A DNA stretch of 64,000 bases from Janthinobacterium sp. 344 (GCF_900112025.1 NZ_FOKL01000009.1:62001-126000); one strand, 5' to 3'; positions 44,301 to 52,794 are shown, counted from the first letter of the stretch. A program made the numbers and translations. The notes: a model not told the origin generated them from the sequence alone.

Positions 44301-45674
44301 ATGTCCTTTTCCTCCCTCGGATTGTCCGACGCTATCGTCCGTGCCGTTACCGAACACGGCTACACCGTGCCGACCCCGATCCAGTCGCAGGCGATTCCCG
44401 CCGTGCTCGCTGGCGGCGACTTGCTGGCCGGCGCACAAACCGGTACCGGCAAGACGGCCGGCTTTACCCTGCCCGTGCTGCACCGCCTGTCCACCGACGC
44501 GAACGGCGCGGCCATCACCAGCAACACCTCGACGCGCCCGATCCGCGCCCTGATCCTGGCACCGACGCGCGAACTCGCCGCGCAGGTCGAGGAAAGCGTG
44601 CGCGCCTACAGCAAGTACACCAAATTGAACTCCGCCGTGATCTTCGGCGGCGTCGGCATCAACCCGCAAATCAAGCAGCTGAAACATGGCGTCGACATCC
44701 TCGTCGCCACGCCGGGCCGTTTGCTGGACCACATGGGCCAGGGCACGGTTGACCTGTCGAAAGTGGAAATCCTGATCCTCGACGAAGCCGACCGCATGCT
44801 CGACATGGGTTTTATCCGCGACATCAAGAAAGTGCTGGCCGTGCTGCCGCCGAAACGCCAGAACCTGCTGTTCTCGGCCACCTTCTCGGAAGAGATCAAG
44901 GCCCTGGCCGACGGCTTGCTGAACAAGCCGGCCATGATCGAAGTGGCGCGCCGCAACTCGACCGTGGAAGTGATCAAGCAAAAGATCCATCCCGTCGACC
45001 GCGACAAGAAGCACCCGATGCTGTCCTACCTGATCAAGTCGAACAACTGGACGCAAGTGCTGGTGTTTACGCGCACCAAGCATGGCGCCAATAAACTGGT
45101 CGAGCAGCTGGGCGCGGACGGCATCGGCGCCCTGGCCATCCACGGCAACAAGAGCCAGTCGGCGCGCACGCGCGCCCTGTCGGAATTCAAGGACGGCACG
45201 CTGCAAGTGCTGGTCGCCACCGACATCGCCGCGCGCGGTATCGACATCGACCAGTTGCCGCACGTCGTCAACTACGACTTGCCGAACATTCCGGAAGATT
45301 ATGTGCACCGTATCGGCCGCACGGGCCGTGCCGGCGCCAAGGGCGAAGCCGTGTCGCTGGTCTGCGTGGATGAGCACGAAATGTTGAAAGACATCGAAAA
45401 GCTCATCAAGCAAACCCTGCCGCGTGAAGTGATCCCCGGCTTCGAACCGGACCTGAACGCCCGCGCCCAGCCTGTGCAATTGCGCAGCGGCACCGGCGGC
45501 CACCGCAACAACAGCCGCGCGCCAGCCGGCGCCGTGGTGCGCGTGAAAACGGGTGGCGGCGGCGCCAAGCCGCGCAGCGCCGGCCCATCGGGCGGCGGTG
45601 GCGGCGGCGGCAACCGTTCCGGCAATGCGCCGCGTTCGGCCGCGAACCACCGCTCCGGCGGCCGCGGCCGCTAA
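44301..45674 (+). CDS. rhlE: DEAD-box RNA helicase RhlE
   Basis: The 457-residue helicase has the motifs in order: Q motif (TPIQSQAI), motif I AQTGTGKT, Ia [52 protein letters not shown]. The C-terminal tail from about residue 375 is basic and Gly/Arg/Asn-rich, typical of RhlE. It acts in ribosome assembly and mRNA turnover, often in the cold. The start MSFSSLGLS matches the family; the frame is open further upstream. Its own transcript seems monocistronic, with a long palindrome and a terminator following. Confidence 0.94.
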   Translation: MSFSSLGLSDAIVRAVTEHGYTVPTPIQSQAIPAVLAGGDLLAGAQTGTGKTAGFTLPVLHRLSTDANGAAITSNTSTRPIRALILAPTRELAAQVEESVRAYSKYTKLNSAVIFGGVGINPQIKQLKHGVDILVATPGRLLDHMGQGTVDLSKVEILILDEADRMLDMGFIRDIKKVLAVLPPKRQNLLFSATFSEEIKALADGLLNKPAMIEVARRNSTVEVIKQKIHPVDRDKKHPMLSYLIKSNNWTQVLVFTRTKHGANKLVEQLGADGIGALAIHGNKSQSARTRALSEFKDGTLQVLVATDIAARGIDIDQLPHVVNYDLPNIPEDYVHRIGRTGRAGAKGEAVSLVCVDEHEMLKDIEKLIKQTLPREVIPGFEPDLNARAQPVQLRSGTGGHRNNSRAPAGAVVRVKTGGGGAKPRSAGPSGGGGGGGNRSGNAPRSAANHRSGGRGR

Positions 45675-45679
45675 AACGC

Positions 45680-45789
45680 GGCCTGAAAGCTACTGCGCGG
45701 GGCGCTATCGATTCTCCGTTGCGCGCCGTACTTGAGTACGGCTGTGCTACCCGAACCGATATCACTCCCGCTCGCGACGCTTTCAGGCC
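45680..45789. repeat. Long imperfect palindrome after rhlE
   Basis: Outer arms GGCCTGAAAGC and GCTTTCAGGCC pair perfectly across 110 bp. At the centre GCCGTACT-TG-AGTACGGC forms an 8-bp stem. The arms between are also partly complementary. The result is one long cruciform or RNA hairpin in the 3' untranslated region of rhlE, 6 bp after the stop codon. Confidence 0.75.
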
Positions 45790-45815
45790 CCGTTTGTCTT
45801 TCTCGAAAAGACGAC

Positions 45816-45853
45816 AAAAACCGTTCCAGGACTCGCTTCTGGAACGGTTTTTT
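45816..45853 (+). terminator. Terminator of rhlE
   Basis: AAACCGTTCCAG pairs with CTGGAACGGTTT around a short loop, followed by a T-run. It lies 140 bp after the rhlE stop codon. The A-tract on the other side would let it work in both directions. Confidence 0.88.
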
Positions 45854-45917
45854 CATGCACGCCACCTTTTGCCGATTTGGGCTAGGATAGCGCCATCTTC
45901 CTCACCTGCGTGCCGCC

Positions 45918-46697
45918 ATGCCGAACTTCGCCGCCAATCTCAGCATGATGTTTACCGAACTGCCCTTCCTGGACCGCTTTGCCGCCGCCAGGGAAGCGGG
46001 CTTCGATGCCGTCGAGTTTCTGTTTCCGTATGCCGTCGAGGCGCGCCAGATCGCCATGCGGCTGGAACGCCACCATCTGCAGCTGGCCGTGTTCAACCTG
46101 CCGCCCGGCGACTGGGAGCACGGCGAACGGGGCATCGCCTGCGATCCGCGCCGGGGCGAGGAGTTCCGCACGAATGTGCAGCTGGCGCTGAACTACGCGC
46201 TGGCACTGGGAGCGAAGCAGCTGCACTGCATGTCCGGCATCGTGCCAGCTGGCATGAGCCTGGAACGGGCCCGGCAAAGCCTGATCGGCAACCTGCAATT
46301 TGCCGCCGACGCCTGCCGGCCGCATGGCATCAACGTGTTGATCGAGCCGATCAACCATTACGACATGCCCGGTTACTTTCTCAACCATAGCCGGCAGGCG
46401 GCCGACATCATCGCCGACTGCCAGCGCGGCAATATCTTCCTGCAATACGACGTTTATCACATGCAGCGCATGGAAGGCGAGCTGAGCAACACCATCCGCG
46501 CCCTGCTGCCCCTGATCCGCCACATCCAGATCGCCGACACGCCGGGCCGCCACGAGCCGGGCACGGGCGAGATCAACTATCGCCATGTTTTCAGGCTGCT
46601 CGACCAGGTCGGCTACACGGGCTGGGTCGGCTGCGAGTACCGCCCCAGCGGCGACACCGTCGCCGGCCTGGGCTGGCGCGAACAGTTAAGCGGCTGA
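45918..46697 (+). CDS. Hydroxypyruvate isomerase-like (Hyi/OtnI) TIM barrel enzyme
   Basis: The 259-residue protein is a xylose-isomerase-like TIM barrel with the Hyi pattern: NLSMMFTELPFLDRFAAAREAGFDAVEFL at the N-terminus, FNLPPGDWEHGERG near residue 60, then metal ligands in IEPINHYDMPGYFL, QYDVYHMQ and EYRPSGDT. Hyi interconverts hydroxypyruvate and tartronate semialdehyde; OtnI, with the same fold, acts on 2-oxotetronate. Nothing in the surroundings (no gcl, glxR or otn genes) decides between them. It is a lone gene after the rhlE terminator. Confidence 0.88.
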   Translation: MPNFAANLSMMFTELPFLDRFAAAREAGFDAVEFLFPYAVEARQIAMRLERHHLQLAVFNLPPGDWEHGERGIACDPRRGEEFRTNVQLALNYALALGAKQLHCMSGIVPAGMSLERARQSLIGNLQFAADACRPHGINVLIEPINHYDMPGYFLNHSRQAADIIADCQRGNIFLQYDVYHMQRMEGELSNTIRALLPLIRHIQIADTPGRHEPGTGEINYRHVFRLLDQVGYTGWVGCEYRPSGDTVAGLGWREQLSG

Positions 46698-46799
46698 CGA
46701 CGGGCTGATCGCACGGCGCTTGCGCCCGCACAAGGCAGGCCGGGCAGGCCGGAACCACAATACCTTTCCGTACAGTATTCCAATGTAGCGCGAGGTGAC

Positions 46800-47615
46800 G
46801 TGTCTTCCCTATTTTCCCGTTATGGCGCCATCGTTTGCCTGCTGCTGGCCGGCTGCGCCAGCCCGCGCACGGAGCTGGCGCAAGTGCGCGCCCTGGCCGC
46901 CGGCGGCGACGCCTTGAGCGCCTTTGGCGAACTGTCGCAGCGCCACGTCGACAGCTACCAGCGCAGCCGCCCCTACCTTTCAGCCGCGCAAGATGCGCGC
47001 GAACGCCTGCTCGACGCCCAGCGCCGCGCGGCGCAGGCGGATGTGGCGCGCCTGGCGCAGGCCGTGCGGCTATACCTGCAAGCGCTGGGCCGCCTGGCCA
47101 GTACCGATGCGTATGATTTCCAACCCGAACTGGCCAGCGCCGGCGCCGCCATCCGCGCCTGGCCCGGCAGCGGCATCGACGACCGCCATGTCAGCGCATA
47201 TGCCCTGTTGTTGCAGCAACTATCGCGCCTCGGCGGCGCGGCCAGCCAGCAGGCGCGCCTGGCGCAATTGCTGCGCGATGGCGACGCCCCGCTGCAAGCG
47301 CTGCTGGCCGCGCTGGACAATTTGCTGATGCTGTATGACAAGAGTGGCGACAACGAACGCGACGTCGTGCTGGGACTGCTGGAAATGGACATCGCCTATG
47401 CCGACACGCCGCCGCAGCGCCTGTTGCTGGTGCTGGCGAAAAGCCTGCAACAAAGCAAAAGTGAAGAGTACCGGCTGGCTGGCTTGCGCCACACCCTGGC
47501 GCGCCGGCAACTGGCGGCGCTGGGGCGCGAACATGCGCGCCTGGCGGCCGCCCTCACCACCACGGAGGCACCATGGACGGATCACCTGGCAGCGAACGCC
47601 GCGAAGCGGCCCTGA
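46800..47615 (+). CDS. Hypothetical helical lipoprotein
   Basis: The 271-residue product starts with GTG, after GAGGTG, and has a lipobox LLLAGC near residue 19. The mature part is almost all helical and rich in Ala, Leu, Gln and Arg, with no Cys or metal motif. It overlaps the next gene by 43 bp and is likely cotranscribed with it. I do not recognise the family. Confidence 0.75.
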   Translation: MSSLFSRYGAIVCLLLAGCASPRTELAQVRALAAGGDALSAFGELSQRHVDSYQRSRPYLSAAQDARERLLDAQRRAAQADVARLAQAVRLYLQALGRLASTDAYDFQPELASAGAAIRAWPGSGIDDRHVSAYALLLQQLSRLGGAASQQARLAQLLRDGDAPLQALLAALDNLLMLYDKSGDNERDVVLGLLEMDIAYADTPPQRLLLVLAKSLQQSKSEEYRLAGLRHTLARRQLAALGREHARLAAALTTTEAPWTDHLAANAAKRP

Positions 47616-48034
47616 GCAGCGCCATGCGCGTGGAACAGCTGGCCGACAGCCTGTCGCAGGCGGCCGTCACCCTGCATGGCGCCGTCATGCGCGCCATCCG
47701 CCGACGCGCCAGCCAGGGAGACAATGGCATCAGCCATAGCCAGGCACAAGCCGTGTTCGCGCTGGAAGTCGCCTTGCGCCAGCAAGCCAACCAGCTGTAT
47801 GCCGATGCCGCCGGACACACCGTCGCCGGCCTGGACACGGCGCAGCGCCAGCTCAGCGGCCTGCTCGACACGGTACGCCTGAGCATCGCCCGCAACGATG
47901 ACGTGCGGCACTGGATCAGCCTTGCCACGAGCTTGTTGCACATGGGTAGTGCCGTACTCGCCGGCAATCCCGAACGCATCCTCAGCACCGTGGGCAAGGT
48001 GCGTGAGCGGCTGCAAGAGATGGCGTCGGACTGA
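47573..48034 (+). CDS. Hypothetical helical protein
   Basis: The 153-residue product has a strong ribosome-binding site (GGAGG) inside the 3' end of the preceding gene. It is helical, without a signal peptide; a moderately hydrophobic stretch near the C-terminus (WISLATSLLHMGSAVLAG) might be amphipathic. The 43-bp overlap with the lipoprotein gene suggests translational coupling and a joint function, which is unknown. Confidence 0.72.
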   Translation: MDGSPGSERREAALSSAMRVEQLADSLSQAAVTLHGAVMRAIRRRASQGDNGISHSQAQAVFALEVALRQQANQLYADAAGHTVAGLDTAQRQLSGLLDTVRLSIARNDDVRHWISLATSLLHMGSAVLAGNPERILSTVGKVRERLQEMASD

Positions 48035-48114
48035 TTGAATTCGGCCATCCAGCGCCTATACTGGGACGTCCCCGCATGACAATCACGCCGGCGGGGCGAC
48101 CAGAGGAGACCAAT

Positions 48115-48534
48115 ATGCGTATCGAACCGTATTTGCAATTCGATGGAAACTGCGCACAAGCGCTGGAATACTACCGCCAGCACCTGCACGGCACAGACCT
48201 GTGCCTGATGCCGTTTCGCGGCTCGCCGGGCCAGGAGCAAGTCAAGGAAGACTGGTACGACAAGATCATGCACGGCTCCGTGCAACTGGGGCCCACGATG
48301 CTGATGGGCTCGGACGGCGGCTGCCCCGGCGATGCCGCCAAGGGCATGAGCGGCTGCTCCGTCTGCCTGACCCTCGACACGCCGGCAGACGCGGAACAGG
48401 CCTTCGACGCGCTGGCGCGCGACGGCACTATCCAGATGCCATTGCAGGAGACCTTCTGGGCCAAGCGCTTCGGCATGCTGAAAGACCAGTTCGGCGTCGC
48501 CTGGATGGTCAACTGCCTGAAAGAGCCAGCATAG
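48115..48534 (+). CDS. PhnB-like VOC-family protein
   Basis: The 139-residue protein begins MRIEPYLQFDGNCAQALEYY and ends WAKRFGMLKDQFGVAWMVN, the characteristic ends of PhnB/YjdN-type VOC proteins (3-demethylubiquinone methyltransferase-like family). These proteins form dimers with a glyoxalase-like fold and mostly unknown function. The start follows GAGGAGACC at good spacing. Monocistronic by layout. Confidence 0.88.
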   Translation: MRIEPYLQFDGNCAQALEYYRQHLHGTDLCLMPFRGSPGQEQVKEDWYDKIMHGSVQLGPTMLMGSDGGCPGDAAKGMSGCSVCLTLDTPADAEQAFDALARDGTIQMPLQETFWAKRFGMLKDQFGVAWMVNCLKEPA

Positions 48535-48635
48535 AATGGCCCCTGACCGCCTGCGCCGCCTCAAACGCGGCGCGGGTAGTAGCGCAAGCAGACGTGGCGA
48601 TCTTGGACTACCATATCAGGAGAGACTCCTACCGG

Positions 48636-49025
48636 ATGACAGCCATGAATGGATTGCCGCAAGATCAGCTGCTGCGCCTGCAAGGCGTGCTGGAACAGCG
48701 CAAGCAGGCGCTGCTGGAACAAATCGACGGCGAGATGGCCGAAGCGGGGGCGCGCGCCTCGCTGCTCAATGAGATCGAAGCGTCGCCAGCCGACAATGCC
48801 AGCGTGCGCACCTTGAATGCCCTCGTCAGCGAGGCGGCCGAACACAATCTGGCGCAGCTGGCCATCATCAAGCAGGCGCTGGCCAAGATAGCCGACGGCA
48901 GTTACGGCCTGTGCGACAACTGCGGCGAAGCCATCGGCCTGTCGCGCCTGAACGCGCGTCCCGAAGCGCGGCTGTGCATCGATTGCCAGACGCAGCTGGA
49001 AAAGGCCCGGCGCGGCGTGGCGTGA
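48636..49025 (+). CDS. DksA/TraR family zinc-finger protein
   Basis: The 129-residue protein has an N-terminal coiled coil (about residues 10-90) and a C4 zinc finger with Cys93, Cys96, Cys114 and Cys117 (GLCDNCGEAIG and LCIDC). DksA-type proteins bind RNA polymerase through the secondary channel and work with ppGpp. Size and lack of the tip Asp pair typical of DksA suggest a paralogue rather than the main DksA. The ATG at 48636 is 11 bases after AGGAGAG; a second ATG at 48645 is possible. Confidence 0.88.
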   Translation: MTAMNGLPQDQLLRLQGVLEQRKQALLEQIDGEMAEAGARASLLNEIEASPADNASVRTLNALVSEAAEHNLAQLAIIKQALAKIADGSYGLCDNCGEAIGLSRLNARPEARLCIDCQTQLEKARRGVA

Positions 49026-49095
49026 CACGCAAGTCTTGACGCGCATGCAACAAGCATGAAACAACAAAGGGCAGAGCATCGCTGCCCTGCCCCCC

Positions 49096-49263
49096 CTGCT
49101 TTTGCGATCTCCTTTGCTGCTTTTGCCATCTTCTTTGCTGCTTTTGCCATCTCCTTTGCTGCTTTTGCCATCTTCTTTGCTGCCTGTGCCATCTTCTTTG
49201 CTGCCTTTGCCATCTTCTTTGCTGCCTGTGCCATCTTCTTTGCTGCCTGTGCCATCGCCTTTG
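49096..49263. repeat. 21-bp tandem repeat, eight units
   Basis: Eight units of exactly 21 bp follow each other, varying mainly at a CTGCTTTTG/CTGCCTGTG position and TCTTC/TCTCC. They lie in the 359-bp space between dksA and phaB. No stop codon occurs in several frames: the minus strand reads as seven-residue repeats MAKAAKK/MAQAAKK, the plus strand as FAAFAIF. I do not call a gene because no ribosome-binding site or family match is convincing. Confidence 0.88.
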
Positions 49264-49384
49264 CTGCTGCACCGCAGTACCCCCGTGCCGCTATCCGCCG
49301 CCCGCCGGCATCGTGCGTGCCGGCTGGGCAGGCGGGTCTCCTCCACTGCCATTGCCCTGTTTCAATCTCACGAGTGAGACGCGA

Positions 49385-50155
49385 TCAACTCATGTGCTGC
49401 CCGCCGTTGATGGCGATGTTCGCGCCCGTCACGAACGCGGCTTCATCCGACGCCAGGTAGGCCACCAGCGCCGCCACCTCGTCCGGCTCGCCCAGGCGGC
49501 CCAGCGGAATCTGCGGCAGGATCTTGCCCGCCATGATGTCAGCGGGCACATCCATCACCATCTGCGTGCGCAGATAGCCGGGCGAAACCGTGTTGACGGT
49601 GATGCCGTGGCGCGCCACCTCCAGCGCCAGCGCCTTGCTGAAGCCATGCACGCCCGCTTTCGCCGCAGCATAATTGCACTGGCCAAACGCACCCTTCTGG
49701 CCATTCACGGACGAGATATTGATGATGCGGCCCCATTTTTTTTGCAGCATGGGTTCCAGCACCTGCTTGCTCATGTTGAACAGGCTGTCGAGATTGGTGC
49801 GCATGACCTCGGACCAGTGCGGCAATTCCATCTTGCGCATGCTCTGGTCGCGCGTGATGCCGGCGTTGTTCACCAGGACGTCGACGCTGCCGAACTGCGT
49901 CAGCACGCGGCCCACGGCCACGCTGCAGGCGGCGAAATCGGTCACGTCGAGCGACAGCGGATGAAAATAATAATCTTGCGCATGCTGTTCATCGAGCCAG
50001 TTTTCCACGCGCGGGTTGCCCGGCGTATGCGCCGCCACGACCGTGAAACCGGCCGCATGCAGGCGGCGGCACAAAGCCGTGCCCAGCCCGCCCATGCCGC
50101 CCGTGACGAGGGCCACTCGTTTTCCAGCCATGCTTGCTTCGCTTGCTTCAGCCAT
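49385..50155 (-). CDS. phaB: Acetoacetyl-CoA reductase PhaB
   Basis: The 256-residue short-chain dehydrogenase has the Rossmann motif TGGMGGLG near residue 18, NNAG at 96-99, and the catalytic Ser149, Tyr162 and Lys166 (ISSVNGQKGAFGQCNYAAAKAG). The segments GITRDQSMRKM and VSPGYLRTQMV closely follow PhaB. It reduces acetoacetyl-CoA with NADPH to (R)-3-hydroxybutyryl-CoA for PHB. phaA and phaC are not adjacent. The start at 50155 follows GGAGAG; a later ATG at 50131 also fits. An FNR-like site lies 72 bp upstream. Confidence 0.92.
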   Translation of the reverse strand: MAEASEASMAGKRVALVTGGMGGLGTALCRRLHAAGFTVVAAHTPGNPRVENWLDEQHAQDYYFHPLSLDVTDFAACSVAVGRVLTQFGSVDVLVNNAGITRDQSMRKMELPHWSEVMRTNLDSLFNMSKQVLEPMLQKKWGRIINISSVNGQKGAFGQCNYAAAKAGVHGFSKALALEVARHGITVNTVSPGYLRTQMVMDVPADIMAGKILPQIPLGRLGEPDEVAALVAYLASDEAAFVTGANIAINGGQHMS

Positions 50156-50226
50156 GCTTGTCTCTCCCCGCTTGTTATGGTTGTTCTGCGTGGAATCAAG
50201 TGTAGGGGGCACTTTTGCAGGCGACA

Positions 50227-50240
50227 TTGCGCCAGATCAA
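50227..50240. promoter_or_regulatory. Possible FNR/Anr-type site between phaB and the small gene
   Basis: TTGCGCCAGATCAA keeps one half-site ATCAA and a weaker TTGCG half with N4 between. It lies in the divergent space of phaB and the NHLP-like gene. PhaB and universal stress genes often belong to low-oxygen regulons, so the site is plausible but weak. Confidence 0.35.
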
Positions 50241-50387
50241 AGGCTCAGCCTGCGTGAGGCAAGCATCGTCTGCGCCAGGTCCACGCAAGAAAAATTATCA
50301 AAAGCATACTCATCCGTGAGGTGATGGCACCTCGGCATTGACGTCACGCAAACCTTGCTTGACGGCTTGAACCACAGGGAGAATGCG

Positions 50388-50708
50388 ATGGAAATCCAGG
50401 ACGATACAGAAGCATTGCGGGACTTGTTCAACGAGATCAATCCCGGCATGAGCGACGTGGAATCGCTGCATCAGGCGGAACTCGATCCGCATCATGCGCT
50501 GGCGCTGATGGCCAACCCGAAGGCGGCGCTGAAGGCCATGGGCATCCCCGTCAGCGACGCCTCGCAAGTGCAGGTGACCATGAAGAACCGCGCCGACCGC
50601 GCCATGCAGGAGGTGGCGCAGCGGGCGGCGCAATTGCGGCGCATTATCATTATCGTGATTCATTACCGCAATTGCGACGCCGACATCATCATCATCGGCA
50701 TGAGCTGA
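50388..50708 (+). CDS. NHLP-leader-like small protein of unknown role
   Basis: The 106-residue protein has a good ribosome-binding site (GGGAGA). Residues 37-66 (ALALMANPKAALKAMGIPVS, then VQVTMKNR) closely follow the pattern of nitrile-hydratase-like RiPP leaders (NHLP): a xDPKAALxxxGI helix, then a V-x-V strand. A charged helix follows to residue 85, then a striking tail: RRIIIIVIHYRN, CDAD, IIII, GMS, with a single Cys96. No RiPP-modifying enzyme, YcaO, LanM, radical SAM or ABC exporter is nearby. It may be an orphan precursor peptide or another member of the leader family that lost that role. An inverted repeat (GGCGCAATTGCGG with CCGCAATTGCG) lies inside the coding end at 50627-50682. 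Confidence 0.7.
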   Translation: MEIQDDTEALRDLFNEINPGMSDVESLHQAELDPHHALALMANPKAALKAMGIPVSDASQVQVTMKNRADRAMQEVAQRAAQLRRIIIIVIHYRNCDADIIIIGMS

Positions 50709-50794
50709 CACGCCAGGCGCCGGCCGCAGTCGTGCGCGGCCGGCACGCTGGACTGTGCCAGAATAAGCCTCACTCCACAGCGAGAGGCTATGCC

Positions 50795-51661
50795 ATGACC
50801 TATAAAACCGTGCTGCTGCACATAGACGACAGCGCCAGCCGCGGCGCACGCATCGATGCGGCCGCCAGCATCGCCCAGGCCTGCGGCGGCCACCTGACGG
50901 GCGTGGCCCTGACGGGCGTGTCGCGCCTGCTGTACCAGCACCAGCCCGACCTCGATGCGGACCCGAACCTGGCGCTGCACCTCAATTTCCTGCGCGAACG
51001 GGCCGCGCGCGCCCTCGACGGTTTCGAGCAGCAAGTGCGCGCGGCCGGCGTCGCCTCGTTCGAGCAGCGCGTCGTCGACGACGAGGCGGCGGGCGGCATG
51101 AGTTTGCTGGCCCGCTATGCGGACCTGGTGGTCATCAGCCAATACAATGCCAAGGACAAATCGCCGTCCGTGATGCGCGATTTCCCGGCCTACGTGCTGC
51201 TGCATTCGGGGCGGCCCGTGCTGATCGTGCCGTATGCGCCGCCGCTGCCCCTGCTGGCGCCGCCGGCGGCCGCGCGCAACGTGCTCATTTCCTGGAATGC
51301 CAGCAAGGAAGCGAGCCGCGCCGTCAGCGCCGCCCTGCCCCTGCTGCAACGTGCGGAACACGTCCACGTGGCCATCTTCGATGCCACGGTGCATGCGGCA
51401 GAACATGGTGAACAGCCGGGCGCGGAACTGCTGGCATACCTGGCGCGCCACGGCGTGCAGGCGCGCGTGCATCTGCTCGACGGCGGCGGCGTGCGGCGCG
51501 GCGATATCGGCGAGGCGCTGCTGTCGCAGGCGGCCGACCTGTCGGCCGATTTGCTGGTGATGGGGGCGTACGGCCATTCGCGCCTGCGCGAAACCATCCT
51601 CGGCGGCGTCACGCGGACGATACTACAGAGCATGACGATTCCCGTGCTGATGGCGCACTGA
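50795..51661 (+). CDS. Universal stress protein (UspA family)
   Basis: The 288-residue protein consists of two UspA-like halves; the second ends with the ATP-binding motif MGAYGHSRLRETILGGVTRTIL. The first half starts YKTVLLHIDDS and has lost the G-x2-G-x9-G motif. It is a cytoplasmic stress or survival protein. The start at 50795 follows GAGAGG. It lies 86 bp after the NHLP-like gene on the same strand, possibly cotranscribed. Confidence 0.9.
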   Translation: MTYKTVLLHIDDSASRGARIDAAASIAQACGGHLTGVALTGVSRLLYQHQPDLDADPNLALHLNFLRERAARALDGFEQQVRAAGVASFEQRVVDDEAAGGMSLLARYADLVVISQYNAKDKSPSVMRDFPAYVLLHSGRPVLIVPYAPPLPLLAPPAAARNVLISWNASKEASRAVSAALPLLQRAEHVHVAIFDATVHAAEHGEQPGAELLAYLARHGVQARVHLLDGGGVRRGDIGEALLSQAADLSADLLVMGAYGHSRLRETILGGVTRTILQSMTIPVLMAH

Positions 51662-51681
51662 ACCGTCGTGAGGTGGCGGGC

Positions 51682-52041
51682 TTAGCCGCCCTGCCAAGGC
51701 TGGCTGCGGATCTTCGCCACCTGGCGCTGCGCCAGCCATTGCCACAGCTGCAGCGCATCGTCCTGCGGCAGGGCCGACATGCGGCGCGGACTGGCCAGGG
51801 CGATTTCGCAATCGCGGTCCGACCATTCCTCGAAAGTGACTTCGCCTCCGCTAGCGACTTCCACCTGATACATCAAGCCATCGTCGTAACCAAAACGCAA
51901 CAGGACGGCGGCCGGGCTGCCATCCGGCGCGACGGCGCTGCCCCGGTACACCTCGGCCAGCGCCTCGGCCAGCTGCGATGGCGAAGGGGCGCAGATGTCG
52001 CGCCCGTCGGCCCGTGTCAGAATGAACCATGCCTGTGTCAT
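51682..52041 (-). CDS. Hypothetical 119-residue protein
   Basis: The protein is soluble and acidic, with an alpha/beta pattern and several Trp residues in the C-terminal half (LWQWLAQRQVAKIRSQPWQGG). There is no signal peptide and no known motif. A GGAGG-like sequence precedes the ATG. It is convergent with the universal stress gene, 20 bp away. No function can be given. Confidence 0.65.
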   Translation of the reverse strand: MTQAWFILTRADGRDICAPSPSQLAEALAEVYRGSAVAPDGSPAAVLLRFGYDDGLMYQVEVASGGEVTFEEWSDRDCEIALASPRRMSALPQDDALQLWQWLAQRQVAKIRSQPWQGG

Positions 52042-52227
52042 GACGCGCCCTCCTATCCATACTCGTTAGCATGCGAGGCAAGTAGTACGGGCAGTCACCT
52101 TGGTCCAGTCGTGCATGGGGCGCGAGGAACTATCCCTGTCGGCATTGATTACCAATACTAACAAGAATAATACCTAAATTTCGTGCAGCGCGGCATTTAT
52201 GCCTTTGTGCGAGTGGCGGCGGCGAAC

Positions 52228-52794
52228 TCAGGCCACCAGCACGGGGATGCTGAGCGGGTCGAAGTCGTGCCAGTCGCCATTCGCGATCGTCCCTTCCGCC
52301 TCCTCGATATGCTCGGCGCCCAGGCGGTGCAGCGCGTCGAGCGCCCGCTCGCGTTCGTCCAGCCCGCCCAGCGCCACGGCGATCAGCATGCCCGGATGGC
52401 GCGGCTGGCGGCGATTTTCGCCCCTTCCATCGCCGTTGTCTTCCGGCTCGCCCGCTTCCTTCATCTTATTGAAACTGTAGAGCGAACCCACGTGGGCGCC
52501 CACCAGCGCGCCGACCACCGGGCCCAGCGGTCCTGTCGCCAAGGTCGTGGCCGCGCCGATACCGGCCCCCACGGCGGCGCCCACGGCCACGCCCTCCGCC
52601 ACGCCCTCGGGCGTTTCCTTGGCCCCCGGCGACATGTCGCGGTCGCCACCGAGCGCGTGCAAGTCATGCTGCCCGGGCTGGTTCACGAAAAAGGCGCTGA
52701 TGCGGCTGTCGGGAAACCCCGCCTGGTTCAGCGCGGCGCGCGCGGCGTCGATTTGCTCCTGCAACTGAAAATGACCTGCAATGATGCGTGACAT
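52228..52794 (-). CDS. Glycine-zipper stress protein
   Basis: The 188-residue protein has a soluble N-terminal domain (about residues 1-65, FQLQEQIDAARAALNQAGFPDSRISAF shortened here to FQLQEQIDAARAAL), a glycine-zipper hydrophobic segment (EGVAVGAAVGAGIGAATTLATGPLGPVVGALVGAHVGSLY, in part GAAVGAGIGAA), and a C-terminal domain that ends ILGTIANGDWHDFDP-like. The zipper suggests membrane association. AGGAGGG precedes the start. Such proteins are often found among general-stress genes; biochemical role unknown. Confidence 0.78.
   Translation of the reverse strand: MSRIIAGHFQLQEQIDAARAALNQAGFPDSRISAFFVNQPGQHDLHALGGDRDMSPGAKETPEGVAEGVAVGAAVGAGIGAATTLATGPLGPVVGALVGAHVGSLYSFNKMKEAGEPEDNGDGRGENRRQPRHPGMLIAVALGGLDERERALDALHRLGAEHIEEAEGTIANGDWHDFDPLSIPVLVA

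Noticed and set aside
48636..49025. Naming this gene dksA
   Set aside because: The zinc finger is right, but the protein is shorter than DksA and I cannot see the two tip Asp residues in their usual place. A paralogue is more likely.
48902..49255. A protein-coding gene for MAKAAKK heptads on the minus strand
   Set aside because: The frame runs on into the dksA gene on the other strand, and the downstream part has no coding character. The heptads follow from the repeat itself.
49096..49263. CRISPR-like array
   Set aside because: The units are 21 bp, contiguous and without spacers, and no cas gene is present. It is a tandem repeat.
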